Assembly: GCF_022829405.1 (NCBI RefSeq)
Contig: NZ_JAKSXW010000130.1
Span: forward strand, 62,001-126,000
Source: Methylobacterium sp. J-076
Lineage (GTDB): Bacteria; Pseudomonadota; Alphaproteobacteria; Rhizobiales; Beijerinckiaceae
Reading direction: 5' to 3'
Length of the DNA: 64,000 nt
In this document: piece by piece, positions 1-10,027 of the stretch
Position numbering within the stretch: the first letter of the stretch is position 1
How the letters are laid out: each line of letters begins with the position of its first letter
Made by a program: the position numbers and the translations under genes
The notes under the pieces: generated by a model
The model's database searches: none
What the model was told of the DNA's origin: nothing
Seen by the model: the letters and a program-made list of their open reading frames with translations, nothing else

Positions 1-1
1 T

Positions 2-706
2 ATCGACACCGCCGAGATGTACGGCGAGGCGGAAGCCATCGTCGGCGAGGCGATGGCGGATTGCCGGGAGGAGATCTTCCTCGTCTCGAAGGTGGTGCCG
101 AGCAACGCCACGCGCCGGGGCGTGGCGCGGGCCTGCGAGGCGTCGCTCCGCCGGCTGCGGACCGACCGCATCGATTGCTACCTGCTGCACTGGCCCGGCA
201 GCCATCCCCTGGCCGAGACCGTGGCGGGCTTCGAGGACCTCCGGCGGGCGGGCAAGATCCTGTCCTGGGGGGTGAGCAACTTCGACGTGGACGACCTGGA
301 GCGCCTGCTGGCCATCGCCGGGCCGGACCGCATCGCCTGCAACCAAGTGTACTATTGCCCCACCGAGCGGGCCATCGAGCATGCGGTGCTGCCCTGGTGC
401 ACGGCGCACGGGGTCGCCCTCGTGGGCTACTCGCCCTTCGGCAGCGGTGACTTCCCGGAACCGGCGAGCCCCGGCGGTCAGGTGCTGCAGGGCATCGCCG
501 ACGCGCACGGCACCTCGCCCCACGCCGTCGTCCTGGCCTTCCTGCTGCGGCTACCGAACGTCTTCACCATCCCCAAGACGGCGCGGGCGGAGCGGGCTGT
601 GGAGAATGCCGGGGCGGCCGAAATCCACCTGAACGCCGCCGAGATCGCCCTGATCGACGCGCACTTCCCCCGCGGGCCGCGCCCGCGGATCCTGCCGATG
701 CTGTAG
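2..706 (+). CDS. Aldo/keto reductase (5' end outside window)
   Basis: NAD(P)H-dependent oxidoreductase of the aldo/keto reductase superfamily; the substrate cannot be told from sequence. The frame is open from the first bases of the window, so the N-terminus lies upstream and the ATG at 17 is internal. The tetrad is visible: Asp and Tyr in DTAEMYG, Lys in FLVSKV and His in YLLHWPG. Later come the GVSNF strand and an NQVYYCP segment, both usual for AKR barrels. The C-terminal IPKTARAERAVENA segment is the cofactor-phosphate binding region. The gene ends 12 bp before the convergent PBP gene. The family is certain, the physiological role unknown. Confidence 0.9.
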   Translation: MDTAEMYGEAEAIVGEAMADCREEIFLVSKVVPSNATRRGVARACEASLRRLRTDRIDCYLLHWPGSHPLAETVAGFEDLRRAGKILSWGVSNFDVDDLERLLAIAGPDRIACNQVYYCPTERAIEHAVLPWCTAHGVALVGYSPFGSGDFPEPASPGGQVLQGIADAHGTSPHAVVLAFLLRLPNVFTIPKTARAERAVENAGAAEIHLNAAEIALIDAHFPRGPRPRILPML

Positions 707-718
707 GGGCCCTCGCCC

Positions 719-2920
719 CTACTCGCCGAGGCCGAGCAGCTTTTCGAAGAAGTTCGGCTCGGCGCGCTGCTGCCGCCCGGCGCGGCGGGCCGGCGCCTCG
801 GGCTGCGCCGCGGGGGCGATGGCATCCCCGAAGATCTGGTTCAGGACGCCCGCGGGGCTGGCATTGGCGACCGAGGCGGTCGTCTCCGGCGCCTTCCGCC
901 AGCGGTTGAGCCCCGGCAGCGGCACGGGCGTCTGCCCCTTCAGCGCCTGGGCCATGTAGGTCTTCCAGATGTCGGCCGGCAGGTTGCCGCCCGAGACCTT
1001 CTTGGTCAGATCGCCGTCGTCATTGCCGAGCCAGACGCCGGTCACGAGGCTGCCGGAGTAGCCCATGAACCACGCGTCGCGGTACTCCTGCGTGGTCCCG
1101 GTCTTGCCCGCGAGATCCCAGCCCGGCAGATCGGCCTTCTTGGCGGTGCCCGAGACGAAGGTCTCGTGCATCATGGCGTTCATCATGCCCACCGCGTTCG
1201 GGTCGATGACCCGGCCGAGGCCGCTGTCGGTGCGCTTGTAGAGCACCTTGCCGTCGGCGCCCTTCACCGAGGACACCACGTAGGGGATCACCCCCATGCC
1301 GCCATTGGCGAAGGCGCCGTAGGCCCCGACCATCTCGAGCAGCGTGACCTCCGAGGTGCCGAGGGCGATGGAGCCGTTGGCCTGGAGGGGGGAGGTGATG
1401 CCGAGGCGCTGGGCGGTCTGCACCACCGCCTTCGGGCCGACCTCCTGGCCGAGCCGCACCGCCACCGTGTTGAGGGAGTGGGCCAGCGCCGTGCGCAGGG
1501 TCACCGGACCTTCGTAGCGGTGCGAATAGTTCTCCGGCGCCCAGGTGCCGATCTTGATCGGCGCGTCCTCGCGCACCGTGTCGGGCGTCGCCCCGCGCTC
1601 GACGGCGGCGAGGTAGACGAAGGGCTTGAACGACGAGCCCGGCTGCCGCTTGGCGGTGGTCGCCCGGTTGAACTGGCTCTGGGCGTAATCCCGCCCGCCG
1701 ATCAGGGCGCGGATCGCCCCGTCCGGCCGCATGGAGACCAGGGCGCCCTGGCCGACATTGTAGCGCGCCCCCTGCTTGTTCAGCTCATCCACCAGCGCCC
1801 GCTCGGCCGCGGCCTGGAGGGCGGTGTCGACGGTGGTCTGCACCGTGATGTCGGTGTCGAACTTGCCGACGTAGTCGTCGAGCACGTCCATCACGAGGTC
1901 GGCGACGTAGTTGGCCGAGCCGCCGCCGCGGATGCCGGCGGGCTTGGCCGGCTGCGCCAGGGCGACCTTCACGTCCTGCGGGGAGGCGAAGCCGAGCTCC
2001 TGCATCGCCGCCAGCACCTGCGCCGCGCGGGCCTGGGCGGCCGGGAGGTTGCGGTTCGGCGCGAGCCGCGAGGGCGCCTGCACGAGGCCGCCGAGCATCG
2101 CCGCCTGGGCGAGGCTCACGTCCTTGGCGGGCTTGCCGAAATAGCGCTGGGCCGCGGCCTCCACCCCGTAGGCGCCCGCGCCGAAATAGACGCGGTTCAG
2201 GTAGAGTTCGAGGATCTCGTCCTTGGTGTACTTGTGCTCCAGCCAGAGGGCGAGGATCGCCTCCTGGATCTTGCGGGAGGCCGTCCGCTCCTGCGTCAGG
2301 AACAGGTTCTTGGCGAGCTGCTGCGTCAGCGTCGAGCCGCCCTGGGCGACGCCCCGCCGGGTCAGGTTCTGGGCGATGGCCCGGACGATGCCGACCGGAT
2401 CGATGCCCATGTGGCCGTAGAAGCGCCGGTCCTCGATGGCGACGAAGGCCCGGGGCAGGTAGGGCGGCAGCTCCTTGATCGAGACCACGCGCCCGCCCGT
2501 CTCGCCGCGGTTGGCGAGGAGCGAGCCGTCGCTCGCCAGGATCGCGATGTTCGGCGGCCGCTTCGGCACGGCGAGCTGGTCGATCGGCGGGAGCTGCGAG
2601 GCGTGGTAGGCGATAAGCCCGGCGAGGCCGATCAGCGCCCACAGGCCGAGCACCACGCCGCCATAGACGATGCGGCCGATCCAGGACCGCCGCGGCTTGC
2701 GGCGGGCGGAGCCCCGGCCGGACGCGCCCCTGCCCGCGGAGGCCCCGCGGGACGCCGTGGATCGCTTGCCCGTCTGCCTGCCCACGCGCCCTTCGCTCCT
2801 CGCCTCCGCGCCGCCGGCCCGGTCCTCGCGGGACAGGCGCAGGTCGAGGTCGCCGCGCTGGCCGGGACGGCCTTCCGGCACATCGAAATTCGGCTCGCCC
2901 CTGCCACGCTTTTGCGCCAT
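719..2920 (-). CDS. PBP1A-type bifunctional penicillin-binding protein
   Basis: Class A high-molecular-weight penicillin-binding protein that polymerises glycan strands and crosslinks peptides on the periplasmic face. The 733 residues start with a basic, Arg/Gly-rich cytoplasmic tail of about 80 residues. One membrane segment follows near residues 83-107. The GT51 transglycosylase domain has the catalytic Glu in AIEDRRFYGHMG and the GGSTLTQQLAKN motif. The transpeptidase domain has the SxxK serine in GSSFKPF, SLN, and KTGT near residue 605. Length and order fit the MrcA/PBP1A family of rhizobia. It is divergent from the secreted-protein gene at 3214, and an exact CtrA-like site lies in the shared upstream region. 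Confidence 0.95.
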   Translation of the reverse strand: MAQKRGRGEPNFDVPEGRPGQRGDLDLRLSREDRAGGAEARSEGRVGRQTGKRSTASRGASAGRGASGRGSARRKPRRSWIGRIVYGGVVLGLWALIGLAGLIAYHASQLPPIDQLAVPKRPPNIAILASDGSLLANRGETGGRVVSIKELPPYLPRAFVAIEDRRFYGHMGIDPVGIVRAIAQNLTRRGVAQGGSTLTQQLAKNLFLTQERTASRKIQEAILALWLEHKYTKDEILELYLNRVYFGAGAYGVEAAAQRYFGKPAKDVSLAQAAMLGGLVQAPSRLAPNRNLPAAQARAAQVLAAMQELGFASPQDVKVALAQPAKPAGIRGGGSANYVADLVMDVLDDYVGKFDTDITVQTTVDTALQAAAERALVDELNKQGARYNVGQGALVSMRPDGAIRALIGGRDYAQSQFNRATTAKRQPGSSFKPFVYLAAVERGATPDTVREDAPIKIGTWAPENYSHRYEGPVTLRTALAHSLNTVAVRLGQEVGPKAVVQTAQRLGITSPLQANGSIALGTSEVTLLEMVGAYGAFANGGMGVIPYVVSSVKGADGKVLYKRTDSGLGRVIDPNAVGMMNAMMHETFVSGTAKKADLPGWDLAGKTGTTQEYRDAWFMGYSGSLVTGVWLGNDDGDLTKKVSGGNLPADIWKTYMAQALKGQTPVPLPGLNRWRKAPETTASVANASPAGVLNQIFGDAIAPAAQPEAPARRAGRQQRAEPNFFEKLLGLGE

Positions 2921-3069
2921 CGATACCCGCTACGAAGCCCGTCCGACCGCGTTCCCGCGGGGGACCGCTCCTCAGTCCCGCGCCGTCGCACAACCCGCCC
3001 TGGAAGCCCATCCCCGCCTCGCCGCGGCGGTCCGATGGGCGCGTTCTGAGACGATTTAAATGCGGCGGT

Positions 3070-3084
3070 TTAAGGGGCCGTTAA
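3070..3084. promoter_or_regulatory. Candidate CtrA box (TTAA-N7-TTAA)
   Basis: Two TTAA half-sites are separated by exactly seven bases (GGGGCCG), followed by G. This equals the alphaproteobacterial CtrA consensus TTAA-N7-TTAA. It lies about 150 bp upstream of the PBP gene (minus strand) and about 130 bp upstream of the GTG at 3214 (plus strand), so either promoter could be the target. Another TTAA occurs just before it, in GATTTAAATG at 3054-3063. Binding is inferred. Confidence 0.5.
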
Positions 3085-3213
3085 GGGTCCCGGCGCCGGA
3101 TCCGGGGCCATCTTTCGGGGCGGGCCGACAACACTATTCCCATCGGCCGCCCCTGGTTTCGGCGCGAGCGTAACCTTATGGTGCGCGCCGTCTCGGGCAG
3201 GAGAACGGATATC

Positions 3214-3747
3214 GTGCGGGCAGTCACCCTTATCGCGGCGGCGGCGCTGGGCCTCGGGCCGGTGCTCCTCGCCGGCCGGCCGGCGCAGGCCGAGATCCGC
3301 CTCGACACCGTGAACACCATCGCCTGTGCGCAGGAGGGCGGCGTGTGCCGGATGCCCTACCCGACGAACGTCTATTTCGGTGTGCCGGGCAAGACCCACG
3401 GCCGGCCGTTCCCGCAGGGCGGCAGCATCCCCTGCAACGTCCAGAGCTTCGGCGACCCGGCCCCCGGCCAGCCCAAGAGCTGCTGGTATGCGCCGCGCCT
3501 CACGGGCAATGGCGGCGGCGGCCGCTACCGGGACGACAGCCGCGGCCGGCGCGGGGACGACCGGGACGATGGCCGCCCCCGTGACGAGTACCGCCCCCGC
3601 GACGAGTACCGCTCCAGGGGCGACGACCGCGACCGGTACGACGACCGCCCCCGCCGGGACGCGGACCCCCGGTACGAGCGGCCCCGCCAGGACTACGACG
3701 ATGCCCCGCCGCGCCGCCGCTACCGCAGCGTGCCGGACGACGAGTGA
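3214..3747 (+). CDS. Secreted protein with Arg/Asp-rich tail
   Basis: No family recognised. I place the start at GTG 3214 because AGGAG sits at 3199-3203 and translation then opens directly with a signal peptide (basic start, Ala/Leu-rich core, cleavage after RPAQA). An in-frame ATG at 3178 would add 12 residues and has no clear ribosome site. The mature N-terminal part of about 80 residues holds several Cys residues (IACAQEGGVCRMPYP, IPCNVQ, KSCWYAP), suggesting a small disulfide-bonded domain. The last 75 or so residues are a low-complexity tail of Arg, Asp, Tyr and Pro, with DEYRPR/DEYRSR-like units. It is probably periplasmic or surface-exposed. Confidence 0.75.
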   Translation: MRAVTLIAAAALGLGPVLLAGRPAQAEIRLDTVNTIACAQEGGVCRMPYPTNVYFGVPGKTHGRPFPQGGSIPCNVQSFGDPAPGQPKSCWYAPRLTGNGGGGRYRDDSRGRRGDDRDDGRPRDEYRPRDEYRSRGDDRDRYDDRPRRDADPRYERPRQDYDDAPPRRRYRSVPDDE

Positions 3748-3787
3748 GCCGGCCGGTTCGCCACCGCGGATCTGAGGGAGGCACGGG

Positions 3788-4030
3788 ATGTCCGACGACC
3801 GGCGCGGCGCCTACCGCCGCAACGCCTTCACCTTCGGCGCGATCGAGACCGCCGAAGGGCAGGTCGACTGTCTCGTCTGGGACGTGAACGACACGGGGGC
3901 GCTGATCGAGATCGAGACGCCCCTCGATCTGCCCAAGGAGGTCCGGGTGCGCCTCTCCCCGGAGGCGCCGTTCCGCGGGGCGACGGTCGCATGGCAGAGG
4001 GAGAAGCGCGCCGGCATCACCTTCGCCTGA
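3788..4030 (+). CDS. PilZ domain protein
   Basis: An 80-residue stand-alone PilZ domain, the c-di-GMP-binding fold. An N-terminal basic stretch (DDRRGAYRRNAF) holds the Arg residues expected of RxxxR. It is followed by DVNDTGALIEIE, which fits the D/NxSxxG element with Thr in place of Ser. The end, RAGITFA, is the usual final strand. AGGGAGGCACGGG upstream gives a good ribosome site for ATG 3788. It follows the Arg/Asp-rich protein by 40 bp and may be co-transcribed with it. It probably acts as a small c-di-GMP-responsive adaptor; the partner is unknown. Confidence 0.85.
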   Translation: MSDDRRGAYRRNAFTFGAIETAEGQVDCLVWDVNDTGALIEIETPLDLPKEVRVRLSPEAPFRGATVAWQREKRAGITFA

Positions 4031-4037
4031 GGGAGGC

Positions 4038-4409
4038 TCAGTCCTTCCGCCGGCTCGCCCGGCGGTCCCGGGTCGGCCGGGTCGGGGCGTGGAAGTCGTC
4101 GGGCTTGGTGCGGACCCAGGCGACGAAGCGGGCGAGCTCCGGGTCGGCCCGCAGGGCCTCGGTATCGGCGAGGCGCCGGGCGATCTCCGCCTCGCTGTAG
4201 CGGGCATGGATCGCCGAATGGCAGACCTGGTGCAGCCGCACCGTGCCCCGGTGGGTGCCGCCTTTCAGCTTCGGCGTCAGATGGTGCAGGCTCGATTTCG
4301 CGCCCCGCGGGATCGGGCGCTCGCACAGCGGACAGATGACGGGGGCGGCGGCCTGGGGGCCGTGGGTCTCCGGATCGTCGTCGCGCCACAGGCGTTCGCG
4401 TCTGCCCAA
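4038..4409 (-). CDS. HNH endonuclease family protein
   Basis: A 123-residue protein whose core is an HNH/McrA-like zinc-bound beta-beta-alpha metal finger. It has CPLCERPIP, then LHHLTPKLKGG with the His pair, then VCHSAIHARYS. The two Cys of the CxxC and the later Cys/His could hold zinc, with LHHL as the catalytic start. The C-terminal part is basic (TRDRRASRRKD). No phage, toxin-antitoxin or restriction partner is adjacent; it lies between pilZ (convergent) and the divergent thiC leader. HNH proteins of this size occur singly in many rhizobial genomes, and the biological role is not known. Confidence 0.85.
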   Translation of the reverse strand: MGRRERLWRDDDPETHGPQAAAPVICPLCERPIPRGAKSSLHHLTPKLKGGTHRGTVRLHQVCHSAIHARYSEAEIARRLADTEALRADPELARFVAWVRTKPDDFHAPTRPTRDRRASRRKD

Positions 4410-4602
4410 GGTCTCGCCTCTCCCACCATCGCCGCGAGCCTAGCGGCGCGGCCCCCACCCACGCCACCGCCGCCGATGTCGCGCCGGCCGGGCGCCCGGT
4501 GGGGGGCCCAGGCGACGCCCCGGAGGCGGGAGCGGGACGCGCTGTCACCCGGCCGAACCCGGCGGCATTGACATCATCCGGCAAACCACAGAGGTTCCCG
4601 GC

Positions 4603-6661
<2,059 letters not shown>

Positions 6662-6680
6662 GGCGGCCCCGGCGCGCCCG

Positions 6681-7274
6681 TCACGACACGGGCGCGCCGC
6701 AGCTCAGGGCGGCATCCCCGCCCCTGGGGGCCTCCACCTCGAGTGTGGACCAATCCCGCGCGCCGTAGGCGTGGAACAGCGCCGCCAGCATCAGGTCGGC
6801 GGCGAGGCCGACATTCGGAGGCGTCCCGAGGGGGAGGATCCGCTCGTAGTTTCGCGACGGATCGTTCTGGCGGTAGCCGAGCCTGTGCAGGGCGGCCCGC
6901 GCCTCCTCCGGCGGGACGAGGTGGAACGGCTGATCCGTCGCGGGGCCGTAGGCGCCCGAGGACGCCTCGCAGTACATGGCCGTGTCGCGCTCGATGAACA
7001 TGCACTGCACGTAGCTCTGGGCTACCCCCCGCAGGCTGAGGGAGAGGAACCGGTTCCACGAGCGGCCGACCGGCCCCCGAAGGTGGATCTCGGTCAGGAC
7101 CGCCACGACCGGGCACCGGTACTTCGCCATGAACGCCGCATGCTGCATCGCGTCGGCCGCCGCCGGCTGCATGCCCGCGCCGATCAGGGCGGCGGAGGCA
7201 GGGACGAGTCGCCACAGGCCTCGACGACGGACCGCACGCGCGATCCGGCGGCGGTGGGCGGACGTGGCGGTCAT
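6681..7274 (-). CDS. Secreted protein of unknown function
   Basis: No family recognised. From ATG 7274 (good revcomp ribosome site AAGGGA upstream) the 197-residue product begins with an Arg-rich N-region and a hydrophobic stretch ending near QPAAADA, a probable signal peptide. The mature part has a few Cys and aromatic residues (AKYRCPVV, QCMFIERDTAMYCEA) and ends near SCGAPVS. The frame stays open a further 31 codons upstream, to 7367, but that part looks non-coding. It is convergent with thiC, 19 bp away, and divergent from the FlaG-like gene. Probably periplasmic. Confidence 0.65.
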   Translation of the reverse strand: MTATSAHRRRIARAVRRRGLWRLVPASAALIGAGMQPAAADAMQHAAFMAKYRCPVVAVLTEIHLRGPVGRSWNRFLSLSLRGVAQSYVQCMFIERDTAMYCEASSGAYGPATDQPFHLVPPEEARAALHRLGYRQNDPSRNYERILPLGTPPNVGLAADLMLAALFHAYGARDWSTLEVEAPRGGDAALSCGAPVS

Positions 7275-7421
7275 GGGAAGGGACGCCGAATCGGAGGAAC
7301 GGTCGGATCCTAAGCAGCCGATGGGCGCCGAGCCAGTGTTCCAGCAGTTGTATTGCTCGCTGATCATTCACGCGCAGGGCGCAACCGCTGAAAGTCACGC
7401 GAAATTTTATCGGACCGTTCA

Positions 7422-7443
7422 CGAATTCTTCATTGCGAATTCG
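7422..7443. promoter_or_regulatory. Inverted repeat CGAATTC-N7-GAATTCG
   Basis: Exact 7-bp arms with a 7-base spacer, inside an unusually AT-rich intergenic stretch between the divergent genes starting at 7274 and 7542. It could be an operator for either gene. No known regulator is assigned. Confidence 0.35.
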
Positions 7444-7479
7444 AAACTGCCTGTCGGTTCAGCCGAGGGCATGTCGGAA

Positions 7480-7494
7480 TTAAGCGCCGCTTAA
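7480..7494. promoter_or_regulatory. Candidate CtrA box upstream of FlaG-like gene
   Basis: TTAA-GCGCCGC-TTAA matches the CtrA consensus exactly (two TTAA half-sites, seven-base spacer). It is also embedded in a perfect palindrome ATTAAGCG-C-CGCTTAAT (7479-7495). It lies 47 bp before the ATG of a flagellar-type gene, where CtrA sites commonly sit in alphaproteobacteria. Binding is inferred. Confidence 0.6.
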
Positions 7495-7541
7495 TGGCGA
7501 GATGGTGCAATCCTTCCATCACAGGATCGAAGGAGCCTGTC

Positions 7542-7874
7542 ATGGACATGAGAACGATTTCCGGCGTCGCGCAGGGGCCGCAAGGCCTCGACGCCTTGGC
7601 CGCCACTGCGGCACCAGCCGCCCCGACCCCCGAATCGACGGCGACCCCGTCCAATTCCCTCGAACCGGCCGTGAAGGTCGATATCGGCAAGGATGCGCAC
7701 GAGGCGCGCTTCGTGCGCGACATCGATACGAGGGCCATCGTGTTCCAGGTGGTCGATCAGACCTCCGGGGACGTGATCGACCAGCTCCCGAGCGAGGCCG
7801 CCCTGCGCCACCGGGCCTATGCCCAGACCGGCGCCCAATCCGCCGGGAGCGGCAACCTCTCGCGGGTCGCCTGA
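7542..7874 (+). CDS. FlaG-like flagellar protein
   Basis: A 110-residue protein. The N-terminal half is Ala/Pro/Thr-rich and probably disordered. The C-terminal half (FVRDIDTRAIVFQVVD followed by QTSGDVIDQLPSEAALR) matches the FlaG pattern of a beta-strand, a 'TGxVIxQxPSE' turn and a helix. FlaG proteins influence flagellar filament length or assembly. ATG 7542 is preceded by AAGGAG at 7530-7535; a longer frame from 7494 is less likely. No other flagellar gene is nearby, so the assignment rests on the domain and on the CtrA-like site just upstream. Family assignment is probable, not certain. Confidence 0.7.
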   Translation: MDMRTISGVAQGPQGLDALAATAAPAAPTPESTATPSNSLEPAVKVDIGKDAHEARFVRDIDTRAIVFQVVDQTSGDVIDQLPSEAALRHRAYAQTGAQSAGSGNLSRVA

Positions 7875-7881
7875 GGGCGGA

Positions 7882-9021
7882 TCACGCGGTCCGGCTGAGC
7901 GGCGGCGGGACGGATGCCGCCGCGCCGGAGGGCTTCGCCGTGTCCCGCAGCCCCGTGAGGATGCGGATCGGCACGAGGGCGAGGCGCGCGAGGCGGATCT
8001 GCCCCGGCAGTTGCCGCGGGCCGATCGGCCGATAGGCCAGACGGGGGCTCGCCTTCTCGGCCTCCGAGATGGCGTGGCCGAGGGGCAGCGCGGCGATGCG
8101 GGCGGCGTCGGCGGGCGCGATGCCGAGCCACATCGCCCAGGCCGTGTCCCGGGAGAGCGCGCCCGTTCCGTGCATCCGCCGGAACTTCGCGCGCCAGAGA
8201 TAGCGGCGCACGCAGCGCGGGAACGTCTCCATCCGCGCATCGCACAGGGCGTCCGGTTCCTCGCAGCGGGAGCGGATCGTGTCGGCCACGCCCCCCGGCG
8301 CCCGGCCGGTGAGGCGGGCCGAGATCGTCACGCAGACATCGGTGGCGTGGCGGACGCGCATCCCGTGGGCGATCAGCCGGGCGATGAAGGCGCCGTCCTC
8401 CCCGAGGGGGATTTCCGGCATGCCGCCCACCGCGAGGTAGGCGTCACGGGTGACGGCGAGCGTCGCGCCGATGGTGGTGCGGTGGCAGGGCCAGGGATCG
8501 TGCGGATCGGGATCGATGCGCGCCTCCGCCTCGGTGATCAGCGCGTCGTAGAGGTCCTCCAGCCGGCCGCGGGCGTGGAGCGAGTCGGGGAGCAGCTTGC
8601 CCTCCTCGACATCGAGCTCCACCCGCCCCGCGACGGCATCCGCCCCCGCGGCGAGGGCGGCGAGGGTGCGCGCCACCCAGTTCGGCGGAACGCGGCTGTC
8701 GGCGTCGGTGGACAGGATCGCACCCCCCTCCCCGAGCCACGCGGCGGCGGCGTCCATGGCCCGGCGCCGGGCCCACCCGGCATGGGCCCCGGCAAAATCC
8801 TCCGTCAGCACCCGCACCGGCACCGTCAGCGAGGGCAGCAGGCCGGCGATGATCGCCGCGGTCCCGTCCGTGCAGTTGTTGAGGAACAGGACCACGCCCA
8901 GCGCGCCGGCGGGGATCCCCTCCTGCCCGTCGATGGCGCGCAGGCAGGCCGCGATCCGCTCGGCCTCGTTGCGCACCGGAACCGCGACCACGGCGGTGGG
9001 AGTCGGGGCGGGGCTCGGCAT
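7882..9021 (-). CDS. Family 2 glycosyltransferase
   Basis: GT-A fold glycosyltransferase of 379 residues. The N-terminal strand AVVAVPVRNEAERI starts the nucleotide-sugar fold. LFLNNCTDGTA follows, and ILSTDADSRVPPNW holds the DxD-type metal-binding motif. A later LGEDGAFIARL resembles the ED acceptor/base motif. There is no obvious transmembrane segment, so it is probably soluble or peripheral. ATG 9021 precedes the GT fold directly; the upstream extension in frame is Arg-rich and unlikely to be translated. It stands alone, converging on the FlaG-like gene 7 bp away. Acceptor and sugar cannot be inferred. Confidence 0.85.
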   Translation of the reverse strand: MPSPAPTPTAVVAVPVRNEAERIAACLRAIDGQEGIPAGALGVVLFLNNCTDGTAAIIAGLLPSLTVPVRVLTEDFAGAHAGWARRRAMDAAAAWLGEGGAILSTDADSRVPPNWVARTLAALAAGADAVAGRVELDVEEGKLLPDSLHARGRLEDLYDALITEAEARIDPDPHDPWPCHRTTIGATLAVTRDAYLAVGGMPEIPLGEDGAFIARLIAHGMRVRHATDVCVTISARLTGRAPGGVADTIRSRCEEPDALCDARMETFPRCVRRYLWRAKFRRMHGTGALSRDTAWAMWLGIAPADAARIAALPLGHAISEAEKASPRLAYRPIGPRQLPGQIRLARLALVPIRILTGLRDTAKPSGAAASVPPPLSRTA

Positions 9022-9106
9022 CGGGGCGTCTCGTTCGCGCCGAGGGGCCGGCGCGCGACGGCTTATCGGCCGGGCGACCTGAACGGGAACAGAAGGCGCC
9101 GCCCGG

Positions 9107-9499
9107 TCAGAGCGTCTTCTCCACGAGGCCCTCGATCCATTCCGGCTGGGTCTCACCCACGGAGCGGCCGACTTCGGTCTCGCCCTTGTAGGCGATCAGG
9201 GTGCTTTGCATCCGGGCGTTCAGCTGCCTCAGCACGTCCTTCCGGCTGTCGAAATCGACGTCGAAGACCACGAGGTCCTTGAAGCGGGGCTCGGCGGCGA
9301 GCTTGGCGAGAACCGGCTTCTGCGTCTTGCAGATCGGGCACCAGGGTGCGCTCACCTCCACCAGGATCGGCTTGCCGGCCTTCTGCGCGGCGTCGAACGC
9401 GGCGGGGGTGAAGGGCATCGTCTCGCCCGCGAGGGCGGGGCCGCATCCCGCGGCCAGGGCGAGGGCCACGAGGGCGAGGAGATGGCGCCGGCTGGTCAT
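9107..9499 (-). CDS. Periplasmic thioredoxin-fold protein
   Basis: A 130-residue secreted thioredoxin-like protein. After ATG 9499 (GGGAGGAATT upstream) comes a signal peptide with a lipobox-like LAAGCGPA, so it could be a lipoprotein. The fold follows: ILVEVSAPWCPICKTQKP contains the active-site CPIC. STLIAYKGETEVGR supplies the strand that normally carries the cis-Pro, but here the motif reads MQSTLIAYKG and the Pro is absent. It probably acts in periplasmic thiol-disulfide exchange. It is 85 bp upstream of the glycosyltransferase on the same strand and may share its transcript. Confidence 0.85.
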   Translation of the reverse strand: MTSRRHLLALVALALAAGCGPALAGETMPFTPAAFDAAQKAGKPILVEVSAPWCPICKTQKPVLAKLAAEPRFKDLVVFDVDFDSRKDVLRQLNARMQSTLIAYKGETEVGRSVGETQPEWIEGLVEKTL

Positions 9500-9572
9500 G
9501 GCAATTCCTCCCGCGGACTCTTGTCGGTCCACCCGCCACGGTACACGAAGGCGTCCGCCAGGCGCATGGCCA

Positions 9573-9875
9573 TCACGCCGCACCCGGCGGCGGGGGCGCC
9601 CGCTCGTCCGCCACCAGGGCGGCGATGTCGGCCGCCTCCACCGCCTCCATCGCCTTGCGGATGCGGAGGGCGCGGGTCGGGCGACCCGCCCGCATGACGA
9701 GGACGACGGTCTCCATGTCCGGGCAGCCCGGATCGGCGCAGGCGATCTCGTTCACGGACAGGGCGTCGTCGGGGCCGAGCCCCAGGGCGGGGGCGATCTC
9801 CCCCTTGAGGCGGGCGGCGAGGGCGGCCCGCTCGGCGGACCGGGCGCGCCACGCCTTGAGGCTCACGAAGGCCAT
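9573..9875 (-). CDS. Small conserved protein, function unknown
   Basis: One hundred residues, cytoplasmic by appearance. The central block VNEIACADPGCPDMETVVLVM has two Cys four residues apart (CADPGC). It is followed by a strand and a basic loop (RAGRPTRALRIRK), then an AADIAALVADE helix. I recall similar Cys-containing small proteins in rhizobia that were loosely annotated, but I cannot name a function. The gene lies 73 bp upstream of the thioredoxin-fold gene in the same direction, so a two-gene unit is possible. Confidence 0.65.
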   Translation of the reverse strand: MAFVSLKAWRARSAERAALAARLKGEIAPALGLGPDDALSVNEIACADPGCPDMETVVLVMRAGRPTRALRIRKAMEAVEAADIAALVADERAPPPPGAA

Positions 9876-10027
9876 CGCCGGTCCATCCTCGCCGATCTGC
9901 GGCGGCCCAAGCCGCCGTCGGCGCTTGAAACAATGTTACGTCGCCATCGTCAACCGCCGCCCGGTGCCGTAGTCTTCGCCGGGGCGATGGGGCGTTTTCC
10001 ACCGTGGCGTGGGGCCACGAAGGCGGT

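Noticed and set aside
1166..3049. 627-codon plus-strand ORF opposite the PBP gene
   Set aside because: Arg/Gly/His-rich translation without domain features, exactly antisense to a well-supported PBP; a product of high GC at third positions.
4038..4409. HNH gene considered as part of a defence island
   Set aside because: No restriction, methylase, toxin-antitoxin or phage gene adjoins; neighbours are housekeeping.
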